64,000 nucleotides of DNA. Origin: Bacillota bacterium. GTDB lineage: Bacteria > Bacillota > Negativicutes > Sporomusales > UBA7701. The notes under the pieces are model-generated. The model saw nothing but the letters and a program-made list of their open reading frames with translations. It made no database searches and had not been told where the DNA came from. The stretch covers positions 62,001 through 126,000 of the forward strand of contig JAEZJM010000018.1 of the NCBI GenBank assembly GCA_023415775.1. Reading direction: 5' to 3'. A program made the translations under genes and the position numbers. This document shows positions 32,986 to 41,130 of the stretch, piece by piece. Within the stretch, counting starts at the first letter, position 1. Each line of letters opens with the position of its first letter.

Positions 32986-33475
32986 TTTTACAAATTAAAA
33001 TTTCGACAAAAATCCGCTGGCTTCCTGGCATGGCCGGCGGTCTTATTTTTTTCCCGGACGCCGGCCGGAGAGGGTTCGACAAAAACCGCCTGAACGTCGG
33101 CCGGGCCGCTGTTACATAAGAAGGGATTTTGCGGGGAATGGCCGGGGGGATGATTGAATATGATGGGGGTTAGTTTTGAGGAGCGCCGCAGGACGGTTGC
33201 CGTTCAGGGTACGGCGTTTTATAATTGAAGGTAGATGTGTAAAAGTTGCTGTGATCGCTTATACCCGAAAGGACGCAAGCGCACCGTCTGATTTGTAACG
33301 GGTTGCAATAGCGGATATTACGAATGGGATGAAAATTCTAGATTCGAGGTGAGTGCTGTAGTAAAATATTGCTGTTAACAGGTGCGTCGTAAGATTTGAC
33401 GATTTGGCTACGATTAACTGTTTACGTGGAATCTCGGTAAGTAATCGTTATTGTCTGAGTATTGGAGGGATTGTT
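32986..33475. other. Intergenic region between nrdR and gnd
   Basis: No gene is seen. It contains a hairpin with T tail on the plus strand (CCGCTGGC/GCCGGCGG then TCTTATTTTTTT, 33014-33052); a second nested hairpin (CGCCG...ACGG-TTG-CCGT...CGGCG then TTTTAT, about 33183-33222); and a CGCTT-ATACCCGAAAGGACGC-AAGCG fold near 33257-33283 ahead of gnd that could be a leader structure. Confidence 0.35.
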
Positions 33476-34891
33476 TTGAAAGCACTTTGCGACATCGGAT
33501 TGATCGGACTTGCCGTGATGGGGGAAAATCTTGTTCTGAATATGGCCGGCAAGGGTTTTCAGGTTGCTGTCTTCAACAGGACGACAGCGCGGGTGGATGA
33601 ATTCGTGAAAGGCGCTGCGGCAGGATTTCCCGTGAAGGGAACATATTCCCTGGCTGAATTCGCAGCTTCACTGTCGAGGCCACGGCGGGTCATGCTGATG
33701 GTCAAGGCCGGCAAACCGGTTGATGACATGATCGAGCAAGTGCTCCCGTTCCTGGAAACGGGCGATATCATCATCGATGGCGGGAATTCCTTCTTCCAGG
33801 ATACGCGGCGGCGCTATAACTCTCTGAAAGACAGGGGGCTCCGGTTTATCGGCATGGGTGTGTCAGGCGGGGAGGAAGGCGCGCTGCGCGGACCCAGTCT
33901 GATGCCGGGCGGCGACCGGGCAGCCTATGATGAAATCGCGCCGATGTTCACGAAGGTGGCGGCGCAGGTCGCTGACGGCCCTTGCTGCTCCCATGTGGGG
34001 CCCGACGGGGCGGGGCATTACGTGAAGATGGTGCATAACGGCATCGAATACGGCGACATGCAGCTGATCGCCGAGGCCTATAACATCCTGCGGCAGGCAG
34101 GCGGTCTTTCGGCAAGCGAACTGCATGAGGTATTCGCCGGTTGGAACTTAGGACCTCTCGATTCCTATCTGATTGAAATCACGCGTGACATTTTCGCAGT
34201 CACGGACCCGGAGACCGGACGTCCGCTGGTGGAGATGATTCTGGACAAGGCCGGACAAAAGGGGACAGGCAAGTGGACCTCGCAGAGCGCCCTGGACCTT
34301 GGCGTTCCGACGCCGGCAATCACGGAAGCCGTCTTTGCCAGATGCATGTCGGCCGTCAAGGAAGAGCGCGTAAAAGCGTCGGCCATGCTGGCCGGACCGC
34401 AGGGTAAATGGGAAGGCGACAGGGAACAGTTGATCCGGTCGGTGCATGATGCCCTGTATGCTTCGAAGATCTGTTCATATGCGCAGGGTTTTGCGCTGCT
34501 CAGGGCCGCCGGGGAAGAATACGGATGGCCGCTGCGGTTCGGTGAAATCGCCCTGCTCTGGCGCGGCGGCTGTATCATCCGCGCCCGTTTCCTGGATAAG
34601 ATCCGCGATGCGTTTGCGAAAGAACCCAACCTTCCGAACCTCATGCTGGATCCTTTCTTCACGGAAGTCCTTGCCAGGGCACAGACACCCTGGCGGTCAG
34701 TGCTGAAGACCTGCCGCGACCTGGGGATTCCCACGCCGGCCTTCAATGCATCACTCGACTATTATGACTCGTATCGGCAGGCGGTGCTGCCTGCCAACCT
34801 CATCCAGGCGCAGCGCGATTATTTCGGGGCGCACACCTATGAACGCGTGGACCGTCCCGGTGTGTTCCACACGGAATGGATAGCCAAATAG
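33476..34891 (+). CDS. gnd: 6-phosphogluconate dehydrogenase, copy 1
   Basis: A 471-residue decarboxylating 6-phosphogluconate dehydrogenase. N-terminal Rossmann motif GLAVMGENL, substrate/cofactor blocks DGGNS, GMGVSGGEEGALRGPSLMPGG, the catalytic Lys in GHYVKMVHNGIEYGDMQL, and KAGQKGTGKWT are all present; the C-terminal tail (YERVDRPGVFHTEW) completes the neighbour active site. The start is TTG 33476 after GGAGGGATTG. It makes ribulose-5-phosphate, CO2 and NAD(P)H. It is followed by a PfkB kinase 82 bases on. A second, similar gene is at 36175-37599. Confidence 0.95.
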   Translation: MKALCDIGLIGLAVMGENLVLNMAGKGFQVAVFNRTTARVDEFVKGAAAGFPVKGTYSLAEFAASLSRPRRVMLMVKAGKPVDDMIEQVLPFLETGDIIIDGGNSFFQDTRRRYNSLKDRGLRFIGMGVSGGEEGALRGPSLMPGGDRAAYDEIAPMFTKVAAQVADGPCCSHVGPDGAGHYVKMVHNGIEYGDMQLIAEAYNILRQAGGLSASELHEVFAGWNLGPLDSYLIEITRDIFAVTDPETGRPLVEMILDKAGQKGTGKWTSQSALDLGVPTPAITEAVFARCMSAVKEERVKASAMLAGPQGKWEGDREQLIRSVHDALYASKICSYAQGFALLRAAGEEYGWPLRFGEIALLWRGGCIIRARFLDKIRDAFAKEPNLPNLMLDPFFTEVLARAQTPWRSVLKTCRDLGIPTPAFNASLDYYDSYRQAVLPANLIQAQRDYFGAHTYERVDRPGVFHTEWIAK

Positions 34892-34972
34892 CCTGACTGG
34901 CGCCGGGTTGCCACTGCTGCCCCCATGTTTGCAGAGTTTACAGAGAAAATACATATCGCTTGAGGAGGAAAA

Positions 34973-36058
34973 ATGATGAGTACTGGATTGAATATCCGCC
35001 CGCAGGGAGCTCTGGATTTTTTGTCGCTGGGCGCTCTGGTTCACCGCCTTGACACAGGGATCGTGCCGTTCCGCAAGGCGACCGAATGCCAGATTCATGT
35101 CAGCGGTGGAGAGTTCAACTGCTCTGCCAACCTTGCCAATTGTTTCGGCATGAAAACCGGTGTGGCGACAGCCATGGTGAACTATCCCATCGGGGAAATG
35201 ATCGCCGAACGAGTCAGGGCGATGGGAGTCAAGCCGTATTATAAGCATTTCAAGCACAATGGCGTCAACGGTCCCAACATGGCGACGGTATACAGCGACC
35301 GCGGTCAGGGCGTGAGGCCGCCGGTGGTCTTTTACAATCGCGCGAATGAAGCCGGTGCTTTGTTGAAGCCAGGGGATTTCGACTGGAAGGGCATCTTTGC
35401 GGAAGGGGTGCGCTGGTTTCATAGCGGCGGAATCTATGCAGCGCTGTCTGAAACCACCGCCGAACTGATCATCGAGGGGATGCAGGCGGCAAAGGCCGCT
35501 GGTGCGGTTGTGTCGTTCGACCTTAATTTCCGGGCCAAGCTCTGGAACATTGTCGGCGGGGAAGAACGGGCGGTGGCCGTGTTGGACCGGATCCTGAAAA
35601 ATGTGGACGTGCTGGTGGGCAACGAGGAAGACCTTCAGAAAGGGCTCGGCATTCCCGGCCCCGAAGTAGCTGCAAAATCAAAACTCGACCCCAGTGCCTT
35701 CTTCGGCATGATTGACGATGTCATCAAAAAGCATCCGCAGATAAAAGTGGTTGCCACCACCCTGCGCGAAGTCCATTCCACCAACAGGCACAGCTGGAGC
35801 GCCGTGGCTTGGGTCAATGGCAAAACCTATGTCGCCCCCACGGCTGAACTGGATGTTTATGACCGGGTCGGCGGCGGGGACGGGTTTGCTTCCGGCTTCT
35901 TCTATGGGCTGTTGTCCGGTGAATCGCCGGAAGAAGCCCTGAAGCTCGGCTGGGCGCACGGCGCTCTCCTGACCACTTTCCCGGGCGATACCACCATGGC
36001 GAGCCTGGAGGAAGTCCGGGCATTTGCCAAGGGTGGCTCGGCGCGCATCCAGCGGTAA
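34973..36058 (+). CDS. PfkB-family sugar kinase
   Basis: A 361-residue ribokinase-family protein. It has the N-terminal sugar site GGEFNCSANLANCFG and, near the C terminus, the ATP/anion-hole signature DRVGGGDGFASGFFYGLL with the catalytic Asp. FDLNFRAKLW and VLVGNEEDL are as in 2-keto-3-deoxygluconate kinases. AGGAGGAAAA precedes the double ATG. It forms a unit with gnd copy 1, which suggests gluconate or keto-sugar acid catabolism. The exact sugar is uncertain: 2-dehydro-3-deoxygluconate or a related compound is the best guess. Confidence 0.85.
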   Translation: MMSTGLNIRPQGALDFLSLGALVHRLDTGIVPFRKATECQIHVSGGEFNCSANLANCFGMKTGVATAMVNYPIGEMIAERVRAMGVKPYYKHFKHNGVNGPNMATVYSDRGQGVRPPVVFYNRANEAGALLKPGDFDWKGIFAEGVRWFHSGGIYAALSETTAELIIEGMQAAKAAGAVVSFDLNFRAKLWNIVGGEERAVAVLDRILKNVDVLVGNEEDLQKGLGIPGPEVAAKSKLDPSAFFGMIDDVIKKHPQIKVVATTLREVHSTNRHSWSAVAWVNGKTYVAPTAELDVYDRVGGGDGFASGFFYGLLSGESPEEALKLGWAHGALLTTFPGDTTMASLEEVRAFAKGGSARIQR

Positions 36059-36091
36059 GGATTCCTAGCGCTTTTGCTTTCTCAACAAGTT

Positions 36092-36135
36092 CGAGCAAGG
36101 CCCTGCTGTCCCGATGGACAGCAGGGCCTTGCTCG
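36092..36135. terminator. Strong bidirectional terminator between converging genes
   Basis: CGAGCAAGGCCCTGCTGTCC and its perfect 20-base complement flank a four-base loop (CGAT). It lies between the kinase and the converging second gnd gene. Confidence 0.85.
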
Positions 36136-36174
36136 CTTTATCATTCGCAGAATTCCTGTATAATTTAGCTGCTA

Positions 36175-37599
36175 TTATTTTTTCATCCAGTCGGTGTGGA
36201 AGGTGCCGGGGCGATCGGTTCTTTCATATGTGTGGGCGCCGAAGTAGTCGCGCTGGGCCTGGATGAGGTTGGCGGGAAGGACGGCGCGCCGGTAGCCGTC
36301 GTAGTAGGCCAGGGAGGCGGCGAAGGCGGGGACGGGGACGCCGTGGCGCTGGCAGGCGGCGACGACTTGTCGCAGGCCGGCGTGGCTGCTGCCTAAGGCG
36401 GCGGCGAAGAAGGGGTCGGTGAGGAGGTTGGCGAGGTGGCCATGGCGGTCGTAGGCGGCGGCGATGTCTTCGAGGAAGCGGGCGCGGATGATGCAGCCGC
36501 CCCGCCAGAGGAGGGCGATTTCGCCGTAGCGGAGGTCCCAGCCGTAGCTCTGCGCGGCGGCGCGGAGGAGGGCGAAGCCCTGGGCGTAGGAGCAGATTTT
36601 GGCGGCGTAGAGGGCGCTTTCCAGGGCGGCGAGGAGGGCTTTTTTGTTTTCTTTGTCGCCCTGCCAGGCTGCGGCGGGGCCGGCGAGGAGGCCGGCGGCG
36701 GCGGCGCGTTCGTCTTTGTAGGCGGAGAGGCAGCGCGCGAAGACGGCTTCGGTGATGGTGGGCACGGGGACGCCGAGGTCGAGGGCGTCCTGGGAGGTCC
36801 ATTTGCCGGTACCTTTCTGGCCGGCTTTGTCGAGGATGAGGTCGACGAGGGGGCGGCCGGTGAGGTCGTCGCGACGGCCGAGGATGTCGGCGGTGATTTC
36901 GATGAGGTAGGATTCGAGCCGGCCGCGGTTGAAGCGGGCGAAGACGCCCTGCATTTCGTCGGCGCTCATGCCGAGGAGGTCTTTCATGGTGGCGTAGGCT
37001 TCGGCGATGAGCTGCATGTCGCCGTATTCGATGCCGTTGTGGACCATTTTGACGTAGTGGCCGGCGCCGTCGGGGCCGACGTAGGCGCAGCATGGGCGGC
37101 CGGCGGCGACGGCGGCGATGGAGGTGAGAACGGGGGCGACGGCGGCGTAGGCGTCGGGGTCGCCGCCGGGCATGATGCTGGGGCCGGTGAGGGCGCCCTC
37201 CTCCCCTCCCGATACGCCGACGCCGAGGTAGCGGATGCCTGCGGCGGCTAGCTGGGCGTGGCGGCGGCGGGTGTCGGGGTAGTGGGAGTTGCCGCCGTCC
37301 ATGACGATGTCGCCGGGCTCCAGATGGGGCATGAGGGCGGCGAGCATGTCGTCGACGGGCTGGCCGGCTTTGACCATGAGGAGGATTTTGCGCGGCCGCG
37401 TCAGCATGGCGGCGAGGTCGGCGAGGGTGTAGGCGACGCCGATGGGCAAGCCGGATGCGGGGCCGTCGAGGAAGGCGCGGGTGCGGTCGGCGGTGCGGTT
37501 GTAGACGGCGATGCGGTGGCCGCGGCCGGCGATGTTGCGGGCGAGGTTTTCACCCATTACGGCGAGGCCGATGAGGGCGATGTCGTATTGTTTGTCCAT
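36175..37599 (-). CDS. gnd: 6-phosphogluconate dehydrogenase, copy 2
   Basis: A 474-residue paralogue of the enzyme encoded at 33.5 kb. All the same blocks are present: GLAVMGENLARN, DGGNS, GVSGGEEGALTGPSIMPGG, GHYVKMVHNGIEYGDMQL and KAGQKGTGKWT. It is richer in Ala and in G/C at third positions than copy 1. ATG 37599 follows CCGGAGGCAAGCC. It stands alone, converging with the kinase. Copy 1 and copy 2 clearly differ along their length, so this is an old duplication or one copy was imported. Confidence 0.95.
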   Translation of the reverse strand: MDKQYDIALIGLAVMGENLARNIAGRGHRIAVYNRTADRTRAFLDGPASGLPIGVAYTLADLAAMLTRPRKILLMVKAGQPVDDMLAALMPHLEPGDIVMDGGNSHYPDTRRRHAQLAAAGIRYLGVGVSGGEEGALTGPSIMPGGDPDAYAAVAPVLTSIAAVAAGRPCCAYVGPDGAGHYVKMVHNGIEYGDMQLIAEAYATMKDLLGMSADEMQGVFARFNRGRLESYLIEITADILGRRDDLTGRPLVDLILDKAGQKGTGKWTSQDALDLGVPVPTITEAVFARCLSAYKDERAAAAGLLAGPAAAWQGDKENKKALLAALESALYAAKICSYAQGFALLRAAAQSYGWDLRYGEIALLWRGGCIIRARFLEDIAAAYDRHGHLANLLTDPFFAAALGSSHAGLRQVVAACQRHGVPVPAFAASLAYYDGYRRAVLPANLIQAQRDYFGAHTYERTDRPGTFHTDWMKK

Positions 37600-37699
37600 T
37601 TTTGGCTTGCCTCCGGTCGGGAATTTTATATAGGCTATTATTCTCATTGCCGCGGGTAGTTCCCTGTTCGGGCGGGAAGTTTTTTTTGCGGGGGAAAAG

Positions 37700-37724
37700 G
37701 AAAAGGCGGCTTTCGCCGCTTTTC
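37700..37724 (-). terminator. Terminator after the PRC-barrel gene
   Basis: GAAAAGGCGGC... pairs as AAAAGGCGGC with GCCGCTTTTC around TTTC, 21 bases past the stop; T run on the minus side. Confidence 0.75.
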
Positions 37725-37744
37725 AAGATGCATTGGCTGACTTT

Positions 37745-38020
37745 TTATTTCTCGAGGTGCTTAAGATCAGCAAATTGGGGACTCTCCACCAATATGCAGT
37801 CGACGCCGATTTTGCTGATTTTGTCCCAGGGGATGACGATGTCTTCGTTGCGGCCGAACAGGCCGAGGAAGCGGCCGGGGCCGGGGACGACGATGGCGGT
37901 GAGACGGCCGCTTTCGATGTCTATTTCGATGTCGGTGATGGCCCCCAGCCGTTTGCCGTCGATGACGTTGACGACTTCTTTTATTTTAAGGTCGCTTGCG
38001 CAAATGTTAATACCATTCAC
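37745..38020 (-). CDS. PRC-barrel protein, YlmC/YmxH sporulation family
   Basis: A 91-residue PRC-barrel protein of the YlmC/YmxH family, which is restricted to endospore formers. ASDLKIKEVVNVIDGKRLGAITDIEID is the barrel signature, followed by VPGPGRFLGLFGRNEDIVIPWDKISKIG. Soluble and beta-rich. Some members are under forespore or mother-cell control, but the biochemical role is unsettled. It stands alone between gnd copy 2 and the nicotinate cluster and ends in a clear terminator. Confidence 0.88.
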   Translation of the reverse strand: MNGINICASDLKIKEVVNVIDGKRLGAITDIEIDIESGRLTAIVVPGPGRFLGLFGRNEDIVIPWDKISKIGVDCILVESPQFADLKHLEK

Positions 38021-38191
38021 TTATTACACCCCTGTACAATATATGAGGGGTAAGCAGGAATGATAACTCGAGAGCTATTTTATTTGACCTACGACATTGG
38101 GTAAATTTATTAGTTGATCGCGATTTTTTTCTCTAATCCCAAGCTGCCTTAACATTCTCGCCGCGTACCTGCCGGCCAATCGTTTCGAGCC

Positions 38192-38500
38192 TTAGATCAC
38201 CTGGATAAAGACCTCCATAACGCCGCCGCAGACCATGCCCTCGCGGGCAGCCACGTCATTTAGCATATTTACCTGAAACAGGGTCGGCCGGTCATCGTCA
38301 AGCACCTGCAACGCCCGCAGCCTGACCTCGGCTTCGGCGCAGCCGCCGCCTATCGTGCCGGTCGTCCGCCCGTCGCCGGCGACCAGCATCTTGGCCCCCG
38401 CCTTACGCGGCGTGGAGCCGCAGGTTTTCACCACCGTGACCAGGGCCGCCCTGGCCCCGCTCTCCTGGGCGGCACAAACCGCCTGCAAAACTTCATTCAT
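38192..38500 (-). CDS. XdhC/CoxI-type N-terminal domain protein
   Basis: A 102-residue protein equal to the small N-terminal XdhC_CoxI domain. VKTCGSTPRKAGAKMLVAGDGRTTGTIGGGCAEAEV is the family signature, with a Cys at the end of the domain (MVCGGVMEVFIQ). XdhC proteins bind and sulfurate molybdenum cofactor for xanthine dehydrogenase-type enzymes. Its start overlaps the stop of the next XdhC gene by eight bases, so the two may act as a heterodimer. It is the last gene of the maturation group. Confidence 0.88.
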   Translation of the reverse strand: MNEVLQAVCAAQESGARAALVTVVKTCGSTPRKAGAKMLVAGDGRTTGTIGGGCAEAEVRLRALQVLDDDRPTLFQVNMLNDVAAREGMVCGGVMEVFIQVI

Positions 38501-39278
38501 GCCGCCCGCGCTCCTCGTTCCCGAGTTTTAAGGATTTCAGCGACCCGCCCCGGAAAACGGCGATAATCTCGGCCACGATGCTGACCGCTATCTCAGCCGG
38601 TGTCGCCGCGCCGATGTCAAGGCCGATCGGCGCATGCAGGCGGCCGAGCTTGGCCGGGTCAGTCCCCTCGTCGGCCAACATCGCCAGGATGCCGGCTACC
38701 CGCCGGCGGCTGCCGATCATCCCCAGGTATTTGGCCTCGCTGCCGAGAGTTCCCCGCAGACAGTCGAGGTCGTAGCGATGACCACGGGTGACGATGATGA
38801 CGGCCGTCTGGTCGTCGATGGTGACATCTCCGCCAGCTAACGCCGCCTGGAAGTCTTTGCAGATTACCGTCTTTGCCTTGGGGAACCTGGCTTTGTTGGC
38901 GAATTCCGGCCGGTCGTCGACAACGGCAACTTCAAAACCGACCATGCTGAGCATCTCGGCCAGGGGTAGGCTGATATGGCCGCCGCCGAAAATGACCACG
39001 CCCGCCTGGCGGCGCCAGTTGTCGCAAAACAGCGTGCAGGCGCCGTCGTACGAGGTCTCCAGCGTCGCCGCCTCATCCCCGGTCCGGCTACGGACTTGCC
39101 CGGCGACCAACGCCGTGAATTCGTCGTCGATGAGGCAACCCTCGACTGTGCCGTCCGGCAGCAGCAGCAGCATCCGGCCGACAGCCGCCGCATGGGCCGC
39201 CGGCGCCTTGAGCAAGGTAACGCTGACGACATGACCGCCGGCTTCAACTATTTCGTTGATTCTGGCAAACTGCTTCAT
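38493..39278 (-). CDS. XdhC-family molybdenum cofactor maturation protein
   Basis: A 261-residue protein. The N-terminal part is a diverged XdhC domain (about 1-90) and the C-terminal part a Rossmann-type XdhC domain (about 92-245): VVIFGGGHISLPLAEMLSMVGFEVAVVDDRPEF, then VIIVTRGHRYDLDCL and YLGMIGSRRRV. It should prepare the sulfurated or selenated Mo cofactor for nicotinate dehydrogenase. It overlaps both neighbours by a few bases (four with the YqeB-like gene, eight with the small XdhC gene). Confidence 0.9.
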   Translation of the reverse strand: MKQFARINEIVEAGGHVVSVTLLKAPAAHAAAVGRMLLLLPDGTVEGCLIDDEFTALVAGQVRSRTGDEAATLETSYDGACTLFCDNWRRQAGVVIFGGGHISLPLAEMLSMVGFEVAVVDDRPEFANKARFPKAKTVICKDFQAALAGGDVTIDDQTAVIIVTRGHRYDLDCLRGTLGSEAKYLGMIGSRRRVAGILAMLADEGTDPAKLGRLHAPIGLDIGAATPAEIAVSIVAEIIAVFRGGSLKSLKLGNEERGRHE

Positions 39279-40072
39279 TTTCCGGTCCTCTCGCTGAACA
39301 TCATCAACGCCTCGAGCACACCGCCGCCAACCGCCCTGGCTTTATCGGAAATCGTAAAACAATGCTGCACTTGGCACCGGGGATCGATGTCGCCTACCTT
39401 CAGGCCCTTCGGCACCGTCAGCCCGTCGTGGAGCAAGCCCCGCAGCACGCCGCCGATGGTCGCCCGCACGGGCGCGTCGCCCACATAGGCGACTGTATCG
39501 CCGGCCTCGACGACATCGCCGATGGCCGCCGCCGCTTTAAAAACCCCGGCAGCCGGTGCTTTTATGAGTCGTTCGCGGTTGTAGCCGCCGATCTCGCCGG
39601 GAATGCCGGTATTGGCTGCCGCCGGCCCGTGGAGGATTACCCGGCCGAGATCGTGGCCGCGCATAGTCTCGATCACGGCATGCACATCCACGCCGGCGGC
39701 AAACCCCGGCCCGACGCCGATTACTACCGGTGCGTCGGACAAAGCCGTACCGGTATTCTCCTTGGCAATGATGGCGTCGACGACAGCCAGCGGCCGCAGG
39801 TAAGCGACGCAGGAGGCCTGCGGATCGACAACCACGGGAACGCTGCCGCGACCGGCTACGGCGAGCGCGCGCCCCAGTTCGCAGCGGACGGCGCTCACCC
39901 CTTCCACCGCTACCTCTCCGTCATAGACAGCCGCCGCGAAAGCCACCGTCCGCCGAATCACCGTCGGCTGGGCTATCTCGGTCACAACTACCGAAAACCC
40001 GGCGCGAAACAACCGGTGAACAATCCCGGTGGCCAGATCGCCGCCGCCCTTTACCACAACCAGTCTGCCCAT
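39275..40072 (-). CDS. yqeB: Selenium-dependent molybdenum hydroxylase maturation protein, YqeB/EF2563 type
   Basis: A protein of about 265 residues of the YqeB (EF2563) family, which marks organisms that use selenium as a labile cofactor of molybdenum hydroxylases. Seen: VVVKGGGDLATGIVHRLFRAGF, VTEIAQPTVIRRTVAFAAAVYDGE, IIAKENTGT, VIGVGPGFAAGVDVHAVIETMRGH and a biotinyl-like domain at the end (APAAGVFKAAAAIGDVVEAGDTVAYVG). Nicotinate dehydrogenase of E. barkeri contains such labile selenium, so the gene supports the same for the Ndh encoded here. ATG 40072 follows GGGAGA. Confidence 0.9.
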   Translation of the reverse strand: MGRLVVVKGGGDLATGIVHRLFRAGFSVVVTEIAQPTVIRRTVAFAAAVYDGEVAVEGVSAVRCELGRALAVAGRGSVPVVVDPQASCVAYLRPLAVVDAIIAKENTGTALSDAPVVIGVGPGFAAGVDVHAVIETMRGHDLGRVILHGPAAANTGIPGEIGGYNRERLIKAPAAGVFKAAAAIGDVVEAGDTVAYVGDAPVRATIGGVLRGLLHDGLTVPKGLKVGDIDPRCQVQHCFTISDKARAVGGGVLEALMMFSERTGK

Positions 40073-40095
40073 ACCAATATCTCCCATTTCCAGCT

Positions 40096-40123
40096 AACAG
40101 GGGAGCTTAGCGCTCCCCTGTTT
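40096..40123 (-). terminator. Hairpin between ndhF and the maturation genes
   Basis: AACAGGGGAGC and GCTCCCCTGTTT with a short loop, about 100 bases past the ndhF stop. It may partly stop transcription so that the maturation genes are less expressed than the enzymes. Confidence 0.6.
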
Positions 40124-40225
40124 GTCTTGCTATAATCATTCCTTGTAATCGCGTCTGCCGGGAGCAGCATCTTTTCTCTTCGCCAACCCGGGGTCTATTC
40201 CCTTCACGCGTGTCTGTCCGGCTGA

Positions 40226-41113
40226 CTAGATGGCCTTTTCCCAGCCGCGGCAGACCTGGCCGGCCGCTTCGTCGAGCGTCGCCCGGATAAGGGCCGGACC
40301 GGCCTGTTTCTTATAAACCGCCGAGGCCCGCTGGCCGAGAGTTCTGCTGATCTCCTCCAGGGCGCCGTTCACGCAGCGATCACGGTTATCGGCCGTAAGC
40401 GAGCAGCTCATCCAGGCCTGCTCGGCCGACCGGACCCGAAACGGGTTGGGGGCGACGGCGCCGACCGCTACCCGGCAGTCGATCACAAGCTCTTTGTCCT
40501 CGGCGTAGCCGAGGACGACAGCCACGCTTACGCGGGAAATCGCCAGGGCGTTCCGGCGGCCCAGCTTGCCGAAGGCGCTGCCGGTCAAACCGTCCAGGGC
40601 CGGGAAGGTTATCTCCTGCAGCACTTCACCGGGAGCGAGCTTGGTTTTGCCAATCCCTAAGAAAAAGTCTTCCAGCAACAGCTCCCGCGTGCCGGCCGCG
40701 CTGACCAGCCTCACCTTTGCGTCGAGGGCCATCAGGGCCGGTACCGTATCAGCCGCCGGCGACGCATTGACAATGTTACCGCCGACTGTGCCGCGGTTGC
40801 GGATCTGGGGCGATCCGACCGAATTGGCCGCCTGGGCCAAAACAAATGCCTTGTCGCGAATTAACGGCGACGCGGCAATCTCGCTGAAAGTCGCCATCGC
40901 GCCAATGGTGATATTATTGTCCTGCAAGCTGATGCCTTTGAGTTCAGGCACTTTATACAGAGCTACAATCGACTCCGGCCGGTGCTCCGGCTCGCGCATT
41001 TCGACCAGAACATCGGTGCCGCCGGCCAAAAGCTTGGCCTTACCGCCTTGCTGGGCCAGCAGATCTACCAGTTCGCTCAGTCGGGTGGGTGCATAATAGG
41101 CGCGTTCAGTCAC
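40226..41113 (-). CDS. ndhF: Nicotinate dehydrogenase, FAD subunit
   Basis: About 295 residues of the xanthine dehydrogenase FAD-subunit family (CoxM-like). The FAD blocks are AKLLAGGTDVLVEMR, ITIGAMATFSEIA and NSVGSPQIRNRGTVGGNIVNASPAAD. The C-terminal CO-dehydrogenase-flavoprotein domain follows (FGKLGRRNALAISRVSVAV). It passes electrons from the 2Fe-2S subunit to NADP. It is encoded far downstream of the other three subunits, at the end of the main gene run. GTG 41113 is taken as start (GAGGGGGA seven bases upstream); ATG two codons earlier is too close to that site. Confidence 0.9.
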   Translation of the reverse strand: MTERAYYAPTRLSELVDLLAQQGGKAKLLAGGTDVLVEMREPEHRPESIVALYKVPELKGISLQDNNITIGAMATFSEIAASPLIRDKAFVLAQAANSVGSPQIRNRGTVGGNIVNASPAADTVPALMALDAKVRLVSAAGTRELLLEDFFLGIGKTKLAPGEVLQEITFPALDGLTGSAFGKLGRRNALAISRVSVAVVLGYAEDKELVIDCRVAVGAVAPNPFRVRSAEQAWMSCSLTADNRDRCVNGALEEISRTLGQRASAVYKKQAGPALIRATLDEAAGQVCRGWEKAI

Positions 41114-41130
41114 AACCATTCCCCCTCTAT

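Noticed and set aside
33240..33330. Possible GEMM-type (cyclic di-GMP) riboswitch ahead of gnd, from the GAAA loop and GGACGCAAGC run
   Set aside because: The conserved upstream GCAAACC and the second-stem receptor are absent; only a short match remains.
36436..37251. Gly/Ala/Val-rich plus-strand frame opposite the second gnd
   Set aside because: Shadow of a G/C-biased gene with all active-site motifs on the other strand.
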